In this document: positions 24,524 through 31,350 of the stretch, piece by piece
How positions within the stretch are numbered: the first letter of the stretch is position 1
Layout of the letters: each line of letters opens with the position of its first letter
Assembly: GCF_014705615.1 (NCBI RefSeq)
Contig: NZ_JACXJA010000068.1
Location: forward strand, 1-36,087
Direction: 5' to 3'
Length of the DNA: 36,087 nt
Origin: Paenibacillus oceani
Lineage (GTDB): Bacteria > Bacillota > Bacilli > Paenibacillales > NBRC-103111
The notes under the pieces: model-generated
Databases searched by the model: none
The model's input: only the letters and a program-made list of their open reading frames with translations
Told to the model about the DNA's origin: nothing
Program-made: the position numbers and the translations under genes

Positions 24524-25636
24524 ATGGCGGAGCATAATCTGCGCTGTTCCGGGTGCGGCATCCAGGTCCAGACAGAGAAGCCGGAAGAGCTCGGGTACGC
24601 GCCCGAAGCGGCTTTGAAGCGCGATCCGCTCTTATGTCAGCGCTGCTTCCGGATTAAGCATTACAATGAAATGTCCAGCGTAACACCCGATCAGGACGAA
24701 TTTCTCAAAATATTAAGCGGGATCGGCAGTACGGATGCGTTAATCGTGCATATCGTCGACCTGTTCGATTTTGAAGGAAGCCTGATCGGCGGCTTGCACC
24801 GTTTTGTCGGCAGCAACCCGGTCGTGCTCGTCGTCAACAAGATCGACCTGCTGCCCAAAGCGATCAACACCAACCGGATCTTGAACTGGGTGCAGCGCAT
24901 GGCAAAGGAGAACGGGCTCAAAACCGCGGAAATCGTCCTGTGCAGCGCCAAGAAAAATATCGGCTTCGACCGCGTCGTCGAAGCGGTCGCTCGGCTCCGC
25001 AAGGACAAAGACGTCTACGTGGTCGGCGCTACCAATGTCGGCAAGTCGACCTTGATCAATCGTCTCATCCGGGATTACAGCGATCTGGAGTCGGAGCTGA
25101 CCGTCTCCCCGTATCCGGGCACTACGCTTGATCTGGTCCAGATTCCGCTGGACGACGGGCGGTTCATTATCGATACGCCGGGGATCGTCTATAAGCACCG
25201 GCTTACGGAGCTGATCGACAAGAAGGATATGCAGACGCTGCTGCCGGATAAGCCGATCAAGCCGGCGGTTTATCAATTGAACGAGCAGCAGACGTTGTAT
25301 TTCGGCGCATTGGCCCGTTTTGATTTTGTACAGGGTGCCCGACAATCGTTTACTTGTTACATCTCCAACGCGGTGCCGATTCACCGGACGAAGCTGGAGC
25401 GTGCGGATGAGCTTTATGCGACGCATAAAGGCGAAATGCTCGCTCCTCCGCACAAGGACCGGCTGGAGTTATTACCGCCGCTCGTCAAGCATGCGTTCCG
25501 CATCCCGAAAGGAAGCTTGTCCGATATATTGATATCCGGACTGGGCTGGATCGCGATCAACAGCGATGCCGGCGCGCAAGTCGTCGTTCATGCGCCCAAA
25601 GGCGTAAAAGTGGCCGTACGCAGCTCTTTGATCTGA
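24524..25636 (+). CDS. yqeH: YqeH, circularly permuted ribosome-biogenesis GTPase
   Basis: 370-residue GTPase. The N-terminal treble-clef zinc finger uses Cys8, Cys11, Cys38 and Cys41. The G motifs run in permuted order: NKIDL (105-109), SAKK, then G1 GATNVGKS (168-175) and DTPG (217-220). The C-terminal RNA/protein-binding domain is about 270-370. In B. subtilis it is needed for 30S subunit assembly. GGAGGA ends 8 nt before the ATG, which follows the yqeG stop by 1 nt. Confidence 0.95.
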   Translation: MAEHNLRCSGCGIQVQTEKPEELGYAPEAALKRDPLLCQRCFRIKHYNEMSSVTPDQDEFLKILSGIGSTDALIVHIVDLFDFEGSLIGGLHRFVGSNPVVLVVNKIDLLPKAINTNRILNWVQRMAKENGLKTAEIVLCSAKKNIGFDRVVEAVARLRKDKDVYVVGATNVGKSTLINRLIRDYSDLESELTVSPYPGTTLDLVQIPLDDGRFIIDTPGIVYKHRLTELIDKKDMQTLLPDKPIKPAVYQLNEQQTLYFGALARFDFVQGARQSFTCYISNAVPIHRTKLERADELYATHKGEMLAPPHKDRLELLPPLVKHAFRIPKGSLSDILISGLGWIAINSDAGAQVVVHAPKGVKVAVRSSLI

Positions 25637-25686
25637 AGAGCGGCGGACGGTCGTCGTCATCTTGTAGTACGGGGAGAAGAGCCAGG

Positions 25687-26544
25687 ATGAAGCAGGGGAA
25701 TATGGACACTGCAACGGTCATGCATGGCGTGTTCGGGGACCCGATCAAACATTCCAAGTCGCCGGTTATGCATAACCGGGCTTTCCGTGAGCTTGGATTG
25801 AATGCCGCCTATGCCGCGTTTCACGTCCGGCAGGGTCAACTGAAGGATGCGGTCGCCGGAATACGCGCCATGCAGTTTCGCGGAGTGAACGTAACGATTC
25901 CGCACAAGCTCGAAGTGATGGACTATCTGGATGAAATTTCCGAGGATGCCGTGGCGATCGGGGCGGTCAATACGATCGTTAACGACGACGGCAAGCTGAC
26001 GGGCTACAACACCGACGGGATCGGATATGTGCGCTCCTTGAAGGAGGAGGCCGGATTTGCGGCGGCCGGCAAGAAGGTGCTGATGCTTGGAGCCGGCGGA
26101 GCCGCTCGCGGCGTGGCGTATGCACTTGCCAAAGAAGGCGCATCCGCGGTCTACATCGCCAACCGGACCGTATCGAAAGCGGTTCAGCTGGCCGATTCGA
26201 TCCGTCCGTTCACGACATCCGAAGGCATCGGCTTCGACTCGATCGTGGACGTCCGGGACGAGATCGATCTGATCGTGCATAATACGGAAGTCGGCATGCA
26301 TCCGAACGTGGACGAAGTGCTGATCGATACTTCGTGGTTCCACGAAGGGCTAACCATCAGCGATATCGTCTACAATCCGCTCGTTACCCGCTTGTTGCGG
26401 GAAGCTGCGGAGCGGAGGGCCAAGACGCACGGCGGACTGGGCATGTTCATATACCAGGGCGCCTATGCGTTTGAATATTGGACCGGACGTGAAGCTCCGG
26501 TTGCCGCGATGCGGGAAGCGGTGCTGGAGGCATTTGGAAGCTAA
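25687..26544 (+). CDS. aroE: Shikimate dehydrogenase
   Basis: 285-residue NADPH enzyme that reduces 3-dehydroshikimate to shikimate in aromatic amino-acid synthesis. The substrate domain has SKSPVMHN (23-30), NVTIPHK with catalytic Lys74, and NTDGIGY with Asp110. The nucleotide site is GAGGAARG (135-142). The C-terminal family motif GLGMFIYQGAYAFE is present. GGGGAG lies 10 nt before the ATG at 25687; an in-frame ATG five codons on also has a GGGGA nearby. It sits in the yqeG-to-rsfS operon, 50 nt after yqeH. Confidence 0.95.
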   Translation: MKQGNMDTATVMHGVFGDPIKHSKSPVMHNRAFRELGLNAAYAAFHVRQGQLKDAVAGIRAMQFRGVNVTIPHKLEVMDYLDEISEDAVAIGAVNTIVNDDGKLTGYNTDGIGYVRSLKEEAGFAAAGKKVLMLGAGGAARGVAYALAKEGASAVYIANRTVSKAVQLADSIRPFTTSEGIGFDSIVDVRDEIDLIVHNTEVGMHPNVDEVLIDTSWFHEGLTISDIVYNPLVTRLLREAAERRAKTHGGLGMFIYQGAYAFEYWTGREAPVAAMREAVLEAFGS

Positions 26545-26578
26545 CAGGAGCTAGAGGTTTTTGAGGGGGACCATACGG

Positions 26579-26869
26579 ATGTTAACAGGAAAACAAAAAC
26601 GGCATTTACGGTCGCTCGCCCACCATTTGAATCCAATTTTTCAAGTCGGCAAAGGCGGCACGAACGAGCATCTGATTCAACATATCCAGGAAGCGCTGGA
26701 AGTCCGGGAACTGATCAAAGTATCGGTGCTTAACAATTGTCTGGATGACAGCGACGAGATTGCGGCCGAGCTGGCCGAAAAGTCCGGCGCCGAGCTTGTG
26801 CAGCGGATCGGCAAGACGATTGTGCTTTACAAGGAATCGAAAGAGAACAAGCAGATCGTGCTTCCTTAA
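26579..26869 (+). CDS. yhbY: YhbY-type CRM-domain RNA-binding protein
   Basis: 96-residue single CRM-domain protein (YqeI in B. subtilis numbering) with the conserved GKGG loop at 24-27 and a C-terminal GKTIVLY strand. In E. coli, YhbY associates with pre-50S particles. The frame starts at a TTG (26561), but that codon abuts the AGGGGGA ribosome binding site that serves the ATG at 26579, so 26579 is the true start and gives the family's usual length. Confidence 0.92.
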   Translation: MLTGKQKRHLRSLAHHLNPIFQVGKGGTNEHLIQHIQEALEVRELIKVSVLNNCLDDSDEIAAELAEKSGAELVQRIGKTIVLYKESKENKQIVLP

Positions 26870-26958
26870 CGGGTGTACGTGCAACGAGAGTCTTGTGTCC
26901 GAGAGGACAAGCGGAATAACTGCACATTCGGCGAATGGGCAGGGCGGGAGTGTCGGGG

Positions 26959-27546
26959 ATGAAGGTAGGTATTATGGGAGGAACGTTCGACCCGATTCAT
27001 CAAGGACATCTGCTGGCCGCGGAGCGCGCGAGGGAGGAAGCCGGGCTGGACGAGGTATGGTTCATGCCTTCCAGCACGCCGCCGCATAAGCCGAACGCGC
27101 CGAAAGCGTCGGCCGGGCAGCGGCTCGCGATGGTCGAAGCGGCGATAGCCGGCAATCCGTTTTTTCGGGCGGAGCCGCGCGAGATTCTTCGCGGAGGCAC
27201 CTCGTATACGGTCGATACGGTTCGGGAGCTGAAAGCGGCGTATCCCGGATATGATTTCTATTATATTATCGGCGCCGATATGGTGCAGTATTTGCCCCAC
27301 TGGGTCCGGATCGAGGAGCTTGCCCGGATGATTACGTTTATCGGGCTAACCCGGCCGGGTTACTCTACGGATGTAAGCGGGCTGCACGAAGCGATTCGGG
27401 ACAAAGTGCTGCAGGTAACGATGCCGCAGGTCGACATTTCCTCTACGTTAATCCGGAATATGCGAAGGTGCGGCCAATCGGTTCGATATCTCGTGCCGGA
27501 GACGGTCGTATCTTATATCGAGGGGAATCGGTTGTATGAATCGTGA
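26959..27546 (+). CDS. nadD: Nicotinate-nucleotide adenylyltransferase
   Basis: 195-residue enzyme that makes deamido-NAD from nicotinate mononucleotide and ATP. The N-terminal nucleotidyltransferase signature GGTFDPIHQGH is at 7-17, SSTPPHK follows, and the C-terminal ISSTLIR (160-166) is the ATP-binding motif. The upstream frame extends eight codons, but GGGAG lies 8 nt before the ATG at 26959. Its last 11 nt overlap the start of yqeK, pointing to coupled translation. Confidence 0.95.
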   Translation: MKVGIMGGTFDPIHQGHLLAAERAREEAGLDEVWFMPSSTPPHKPNAPKASAGQRLAMVEAAIAGNPFFRAEPREILRGGTSYTVDTVRELKAAYPGYDFYYIIGADMVQYLPHWVRIEELARMITFIGLTRPGYSTDVSGLHEAIRDKVLQVTMPQVDISSTLIRNMRRCGQSVRYLVPETVVSYIEGNRLYES

Positions 27547-28120
27547 ATCATTACTGGAAGCGACCCGCAGTCAGATGCCGGCAAGACGATGGGAGCATAC
27601 GCTTGGTGTCATGAGCTCGGCGGTTGCTCTGGCGAAGCGTTACGGCGCGGACCCGGAGCGGGCGGAGCTTGCCGCATTGCTGCACGATTACTGCAAATAT
27701 TGGCCGATCGACGAGCAGCGCCGGGTATATGCCGAAGAAGGGCTCGATCCGGAACTGCTGGACTACGATCCGCAGCTGCTGCACGGCCCGATTGCGGCCG
27801 AGGTCGTCCGCAAACGTCACGGCATCGCTGACGAGGAAGTGCTGGATGCGATCCGGTACCATACGTCCGGCCGGGAGAACATGACGCTGCTTGACAAAAT
27901 GGTTTGTTTGGCCGATTATATCGAACCGGGCCGGGATTTCCCCGGTGTGCATATAATCCGGGAAATTGCCGACCATAGCTTGGAGAGAGCGCTGATAGCC
28001 GGCCTGGATTCGACGATCCGGTTTTTGCTCGATAAAGGAAAGAAAGTATATCCGCTGACGCTTGCTGCCCGCAATGCGCTTCTTGAAGAGGCGGGCAGGG
28101 CCGGATTCGGAACGAAATAA
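27536..28120 (+). CDS. yqeK: YqeK, HD-domain Ap4A hydrolase
   Basis: 194-residue HD-domain phosphohydrolase. Metal ligands are likely His21 (RRWEHTLGV), His50-Asp51 (ALLHDYCKYWP) and the later histidines in HGP and RYHTSGR. YqeK family members symmetrically hydrolyse diadenosine tetraphosphate to ADP. The gene overlaps the nadD end by 11 nt, with GAGGGGA inside nadD as its ribosome binding site. Confidence 0.93.
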   Translation: MNRESLLEATRSQMPARRWEHTLGVMSSAVALAKRYGADPERAELAALLHDYCKYWPIDEQRRVYAEEGLDPELLDYDPQLLHGPIAAEVVRKRHGIADEEVLDAIRYHTSGRENMTLLDKMVCLADYIEPGRDFPGVHIIREIADHSLERALIAGLDSTIRFLLDKGKKVYPLTLAARNALLEEAGRAGFGTK

Positions 28121-28165
28121 AGGTTTGCCTATGCCAAGCAACAGCTAGTCTAAAGGAGGATGCAG

Positions 28166-28513
28166 ATGAGCCAATCACCGGATCATTTGATGAACGAGAT
28201 CGTAAAAGCGGTAGATGACAAAAAAGCGCACAATATCGTTGTGCTGAATTTGAAGGGCATATCGCTGCTGGCCGATTATTTCGTAATCTGTCACGGGAAT
28301 TCCGATACGCAGGTACAAGCGATCGTCCAGGAAGTGCGCAAGAAAGCCGAAGCGATGGGGACGACGGTCCGGGGAATTGAAGGGTTCGATACGGCCCGCT
28401 GGGTGCTTGTAGACTTGGGCGATGTCGTGGTCCACGTCTTCCACCGGGATGAACGCGAGTATTACAATATCGAGCGTCTGTGGTCGGATGCGAAGGTGGT
28501 CGAGCTCGTATGA
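28166..28513 (+). CDS. rsfS: Ribosomal silencing factor RsfS
   Basis: 115-residue protein that binds L14 of the 50S subunit and blocks subunit joining in stationary phase (YqeL in B. subtilis). Conserved blocks are LADYFVICHGNSDTQVQAI, GFDTARWVLVDLGDVVVHVF and YYNIERLW. The ATG at 28160 directly abuts AAAGGAGG and cannot use it; the next in-frame ATG at 28166 has 6-nt spacing, so I start there. It follows yqeK by 45 nt. Confidence 0.93.
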   Translation: MSQSPDHLMNEIVKAVDDKKAHNIVVLNLKGISLLADYFVICHGNSDTQVQAIVQEVRKKAEAMGTTVRGIEGFDTARWVLVDLGDVVVHVFHRDEREYYNIERLWSDAKVVELV

Positions 28514-28530
28514 GATCGTCGGAGGAACGG

Positions 28531-29412
28531 ATGGATGCCGGAAAGGTAGCGAAGCTGACGGTGGCGCGCGAAGTGCCGCCGAACGGCTTCTTTTTGACGA
28601 ACGGGACCCGCGATGTGCTGCTACATTACAGCGAAGTGGTCGGGACGATCCAGCCCGGCGATGAAGTGGAAGCGTTTTTGTTTCACGATACGGAAGACCG
28701 GCTCGCCGCTACGATGAAAACGCCGAAAATCCGGTTAGGTGAAATCGGCTTGCTGGAAGTGGCCGACATTCATCCGAGATTCGGCTGTTTTCTGGAAATG
28801 GGGCTTGGACGCCAACTGCTGCTGCCTGCTTCCGAGCTTCCGGAAGCGAAGGAACTCCGGCCGAATCCGGGCGACTGCGTGTATGTGAGATTGGAGCACG
28901 ACCGTCAGGGACGGATGACCGCGAAGCTGGCGGGAGAGAAAGAACTCGTGCCGCTGGCGTTCCGTGCGCCGGATTCGTGGAAGAACAGCTGGGTCGATGC
29001 GATCGTCTACAAGCAGCTGCAGATGGGCACATTCGTCGTATGCGACGGAGGCGTGCTTGGATTCGGAGCGATCGGGATGATCCATGAGAAAGAACGGACC
29101 CGGCCACTGCGTCTGGGCGAGAAAATCCAGGTGCGGGTCGTGTTCGTCCGGGACGACGGCCGGGTCAACTTGTCGATGCGCCAGCCGAAGCAGATCGGCC
29201 GGGAAGAGGATGCGGAGCGTATACTCAGCTTCCTGCGGGCCAGACCGGGAGGTTCGATGCCCTATTCCGACGAGACGCCGGCCGATGTCATCGCCTCCAA
29301 GTTCAATATCAGCAAGGCGGCGTTCAAGCGCGCGCTCGGTAAGCTGATGAAGGAAGGACTGATCACCCAGAAGGGCAGCTGGACGCATTTGGCGAAGAGC
29401 GACGACGAGTAG
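28531..29412 (+). CDS. CvfB/YitL-like S1 RNA-binding protein
   Basis: 293-residue protein with three S1-like beta-barrel regions (about 5-65, 70-135, 145-220, the last with GMIHEKER and GRVNLSMRQP) and a C-terminal winged helix (about 225-285, FNISKAAFKRALGKLMKEGLI). This is the layout of Staphylococcus CvfB and Bacillus YitL, RNA-binding regulators. Three starts are possible; GGAGG 5 nt before the ATG at 28531 is the best, while the ATG at 28510 overlaps the rsfS stop with a poorer site. In B. subtilis yitL lies elsewhere, so its place between rsfS and the YqeM-like gene is a lineage feature. Confidence 0.85.
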   Translation: MDAGKVAKLTVAREVPPNGFFLTNGTRDVLLHYSEVVGTIQPGDEVEAFLFHDTEDRLAATMKTPKIRLGEIGLLEVADIHPRFGCFLEMGLGRQLLLPASELPEAKELRPNPGDCVYVRLEHDRQGRMTAKLAGEKELVPLAFRAPDSWKNSWVDAIVYKQLQMGTFVVCDGGVLGFGAIGMIHEKERTRPLRLGEKIQVRVVFVRDDGRVNLSMRQPKQIGREEDAERILSFLRARPGGSMPYSDETPADVIASKFNISKAAFKRALGKLMKEGLITQKGSWTHLAKSDDE

Positions 29413-29652
29413 TTTTACGCGGCGGCTCCTTGCGATCAGATGAAGGAGACGGCTCGGCGGATCAAGTCCGAGTGCAGCGCGGGTCGTTTTCCGTTTCAGA
29501 CTTAAGCTTACGTTTCTTGAGAAGCTTAGCCCATTCAGTTTGCAGTAAAAGCTGCCGCCGTATTGCGCAGGGTCATTCTTACAGCTTCGCCCAAGCTTCG
29601 TTCCGAAGCTTTCTTTTTTTTGGATGATTTTGGTCGAGGGGGGCCGGTACAG
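29413..29652 (+). other. Leader with repeated AAGCTT palindromes
   Basis: 240 bases without a gene. AAGCTT occurs four times (29504, 29522, 29592, 29605). The first two can pair as TAAGCTT / AAGCTTA; the last two form the terminator stem. Exclusive pairings between the pairs are possible in principle. Confidence 0.4.
29592..29620 (+). terminator. Intrinsic terminator after the CvfB-like gene
   Basis: Perfect 8-bp stem AAGCTTCG / CGAAGCTT with loop TTC and the tail TCTTTTTTTT. It is only 33 nt before the next start codon, so it may also act as an attenuator for the YqeM-like gene. Confidence 0.88.
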
Positions 29653-30486
29653 ATGCGTTATGAACAATTTGCATACATCTACGACAAGCTGATGGAGGAT
29701 ATGCCTTATCCGCAATGGCTCCGGTTCATCCGCCAATGCTGGGACAGCTACGGCAAGCCGCAAACGGTCGTCGATCTCGGCTGCGGGACGGGGAACTTGA
29801 CGATTCCGCTGGCTCAATCGGGCCTTCGCGTGTTCGGAATCGATTTGTCGGACGATATGCTCGCCGTGGCGCAAGAGAAAACGGAACAGCGCCACCGCAC
29901 GTTTCCATTCGCTTCGGGCGGCTCCGTCACCTGGCTGCAGCAGGATATGACCGAATGGGAGCTGACCGAGCCGGTCGATTCGGTTATTTCGTGCTGCGAC
30001 TGCATCAACTATTTGACCGAGGAGACGGATCTGGCCGGGACATTCCGCCGCACGTTCGCTGGATTGAAGGAAGGAGGCACGTTTATTTTCGACGTACATA
30101 CCGAGCATCAGCTGAGATCTTATGCGGAGATGCAGCCCTTCCTGCTTAACGACGACGACGTTTCTTATATATGGACAAGCGAACTGGACGAGGAGCGGTG
30201 CGAGATCGAGCATGATTTGGCGATTTTCGTCCGCGAGTCGGAATGGCTGGCTGCGGATTCACAGACAAAGGAACCGGCGCGCGACCTGAAGGATACGAAC
30301 GGAGCCCGGTATGTGAGGATCGACGAGACACATGTGCAGAGGGCGTATCCGCTGGAGCGGATCGAATCGCTGCTGCGGGAAGTCGGGTTTTCCCGGATTC
30401 ACCGGTTCGCCGATTTTAAGCTCAAGCCGCCGGTTGCGGAGACGGAACGCGCCTTTTTCGTATGCGTCAAAACACCTGGGGAGTGA
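29653..30486 (+). CDS. YqeM-like SAM-dependent methyltransferase
   Basis: 277-residue class I methyltransferase. The SAM-binding motif VVDLGCGTGN is at 39-48, with the acidic motif GIDLSDDM, then CCDCINYL at the catalytic face and FIFDVHT. It occupies the place of B. subtilis yqeM in the operon order. The frame extends to 29563, but a strong terminator lies inside the extension, so the ATG at 29653, behind GAGGGGGG, is the start. It is somewhat longer than the approximately 247-residue B. subtilis protein, partly through a lysine- and acid-rich stretch near 198-222 (ADSQTKEPARDLKDTNG). Substrate unknown. Confidence 0.85.
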   Translation: MRYEQFAYIYDKLMEDMPYPQWLRFIRQCWDSYGKPQTVVDLGCGTGNLTIPLAQSGLRVFGIDLSDDMLAVAQEKTEQRHRTFPFASGGSVTWLQQDMTEWELTEPVDSVISCCDCINYLTEETDLAGTFRRTFAGLKEGGTFIFDVHTEHQLRSYAEMQPFLLNDDDVSYIWTSELDEERCEIEHDLAIFVRESEWLAADSQTKEPARDLKDTNGARYVRIDETHVQRAYPLERIESLLREVGFSRIHRFADFKLKPPVAETERAFFVCVKTPGE

Positions 30487-30491
30487 GTGCC

Positions 30492-31136
30492 ATGAACGCG
30501 AATGTGCTGAAACGCGCGGAATCGTTCGCCAGGTCGTTTCATCAGGGCGACGCTTCCGGCCACGACTGGTCGCATATCGAGCGGGTCGTCCGGATGACAA
30601 GGACGATAGCGGCTGCCGAGAAGGCGGACCCGTTCATATGCGAGCTGGCGGCGCTGCTGCACGACGTGGCCGATCCGAAGCTGAATGCTTCCAAGGAAGC
30701 GGGGATCGCGAACGTGCGCGGGTTTCTCGATAGTCTTCCGATTCCGGCCGACGCCGCGGATCACGTGATCGCTATTATCGCCACGATGTCGTACAGCGAG
30801 GGGCCCGGTCGGCCGATGGCGACGACGGAAGGAAGAGTCGTCCGTGATGCGGACCGGTTGGATGCGATCGGTGCGATCGGCATCGCGAGAACGTTCGCCT
30901 ATGCGGGCTGGAAGGGGCATCCGCTGCATGATGCGGCGCTCGCTCCGAGAGCAACGTGGACGCAGGAATCGTACGGCCGGGAGCGTTCAACGGCGATTTA
31001 CCATTTTTACGAAAAGCTGCTGAAACTGAAAAGTCTGCTTCATACCGAAACTGCGCGAAAAATCGCGGATGAAAGACACCGTTTTATGGAAAGCTACTTG
31101 GAGCAGTTCCACAAAGAATGGAGCGGGAACGGCTAA
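30492..31136 (+). CDS. HD-domain phosphohydrolase (YpgQ/YedJ-like)
   Basis: 214-residue metal-dependent phosphohydrolase. HDWSH (24-28) gives the first His, ALLHDVADPK the His57-Asp58 pair, and RDADRLDAIGAIG a later Asp (Asp119 or Asp121). The YpgQ/YedJ group includes nucleotide pyrophosphohydrolases. GGGGAG lies 8 nt before the ATG at 30492, 5 nt after the YqeM-like stop, so the two are co-transcribed. No clear terminator follows; an A/T palindrome lies 85 bp downstream. Confidence 0.87.
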   Translation: MNANVLKRAESFARSFHQGDASGHDWSHIERVVRMTRTIAAAEKADPFICELAALLHDVADPKLNASKEAGIANVRGFLDSLPIPADAADHVIAIIATMSYSEGPGRPMATTEGRVVRDADRLDAIGAIGIARTFAYAGWKGHPLHDAALAPRATWTQESYGRERSTAIYHFYEKLLKLKSLLHTETARKIADERHRFMESYLEQFHKEWSGNG

Positions 31137-31220
31137 TCCGGTCCGGTCGTGCGGCGTGCATAAGCGCGTGGGAAACACGGAGGGAACGGGTCGCCGGTTC
31201 CTTCATGCCTATCTATATCA

Positions 31221-31246
31221 AAATTAGAACGATATTGTTCTAATTT
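31221..31246. promoter_or_regulatory. Perfect palindrome upstream of odhA, operator candidate
   Basis: Arms AAATTAGAAC and GTTCTAATTT are exact inverted copies with a 6-bp spacer GATATT. It ends 5 bp before the -35 of the odhA promoter. An A/T-rich 10-bp hairpin without a T-run is a poor terminator, so a protein-binding site is more likely. Confidence 0.55.
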
Positions 31247-31251
31247 AGCTA

Positions 31252-31280
31252 TTACCAATATATTTCGATTCAGGTATAAT
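31252..31280 (+). promoter_or_regulatory. Sigma-A promoter of odhAB
   Basis: TTACCA (31252-31257), 17-bp spacer, TATAAT (31275-31280). The leader is about 65 nt. Confidence 0.65.
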
Positions 31281-31350
31281 GGAGACATAGTATGCATACA
31301 TGAAACCGCGCTGCTTGTGGACGGGTGCGGAGCTGGAGGGAGCTGCTTCA

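Noticed and set aside
31221-31246. Considered as a LexA box or CIRCE element
   Set aside because: The half-site spacing (GAAC-N6-GTTC) does not fit LexA (N4), and the arms do not match CIRCE.
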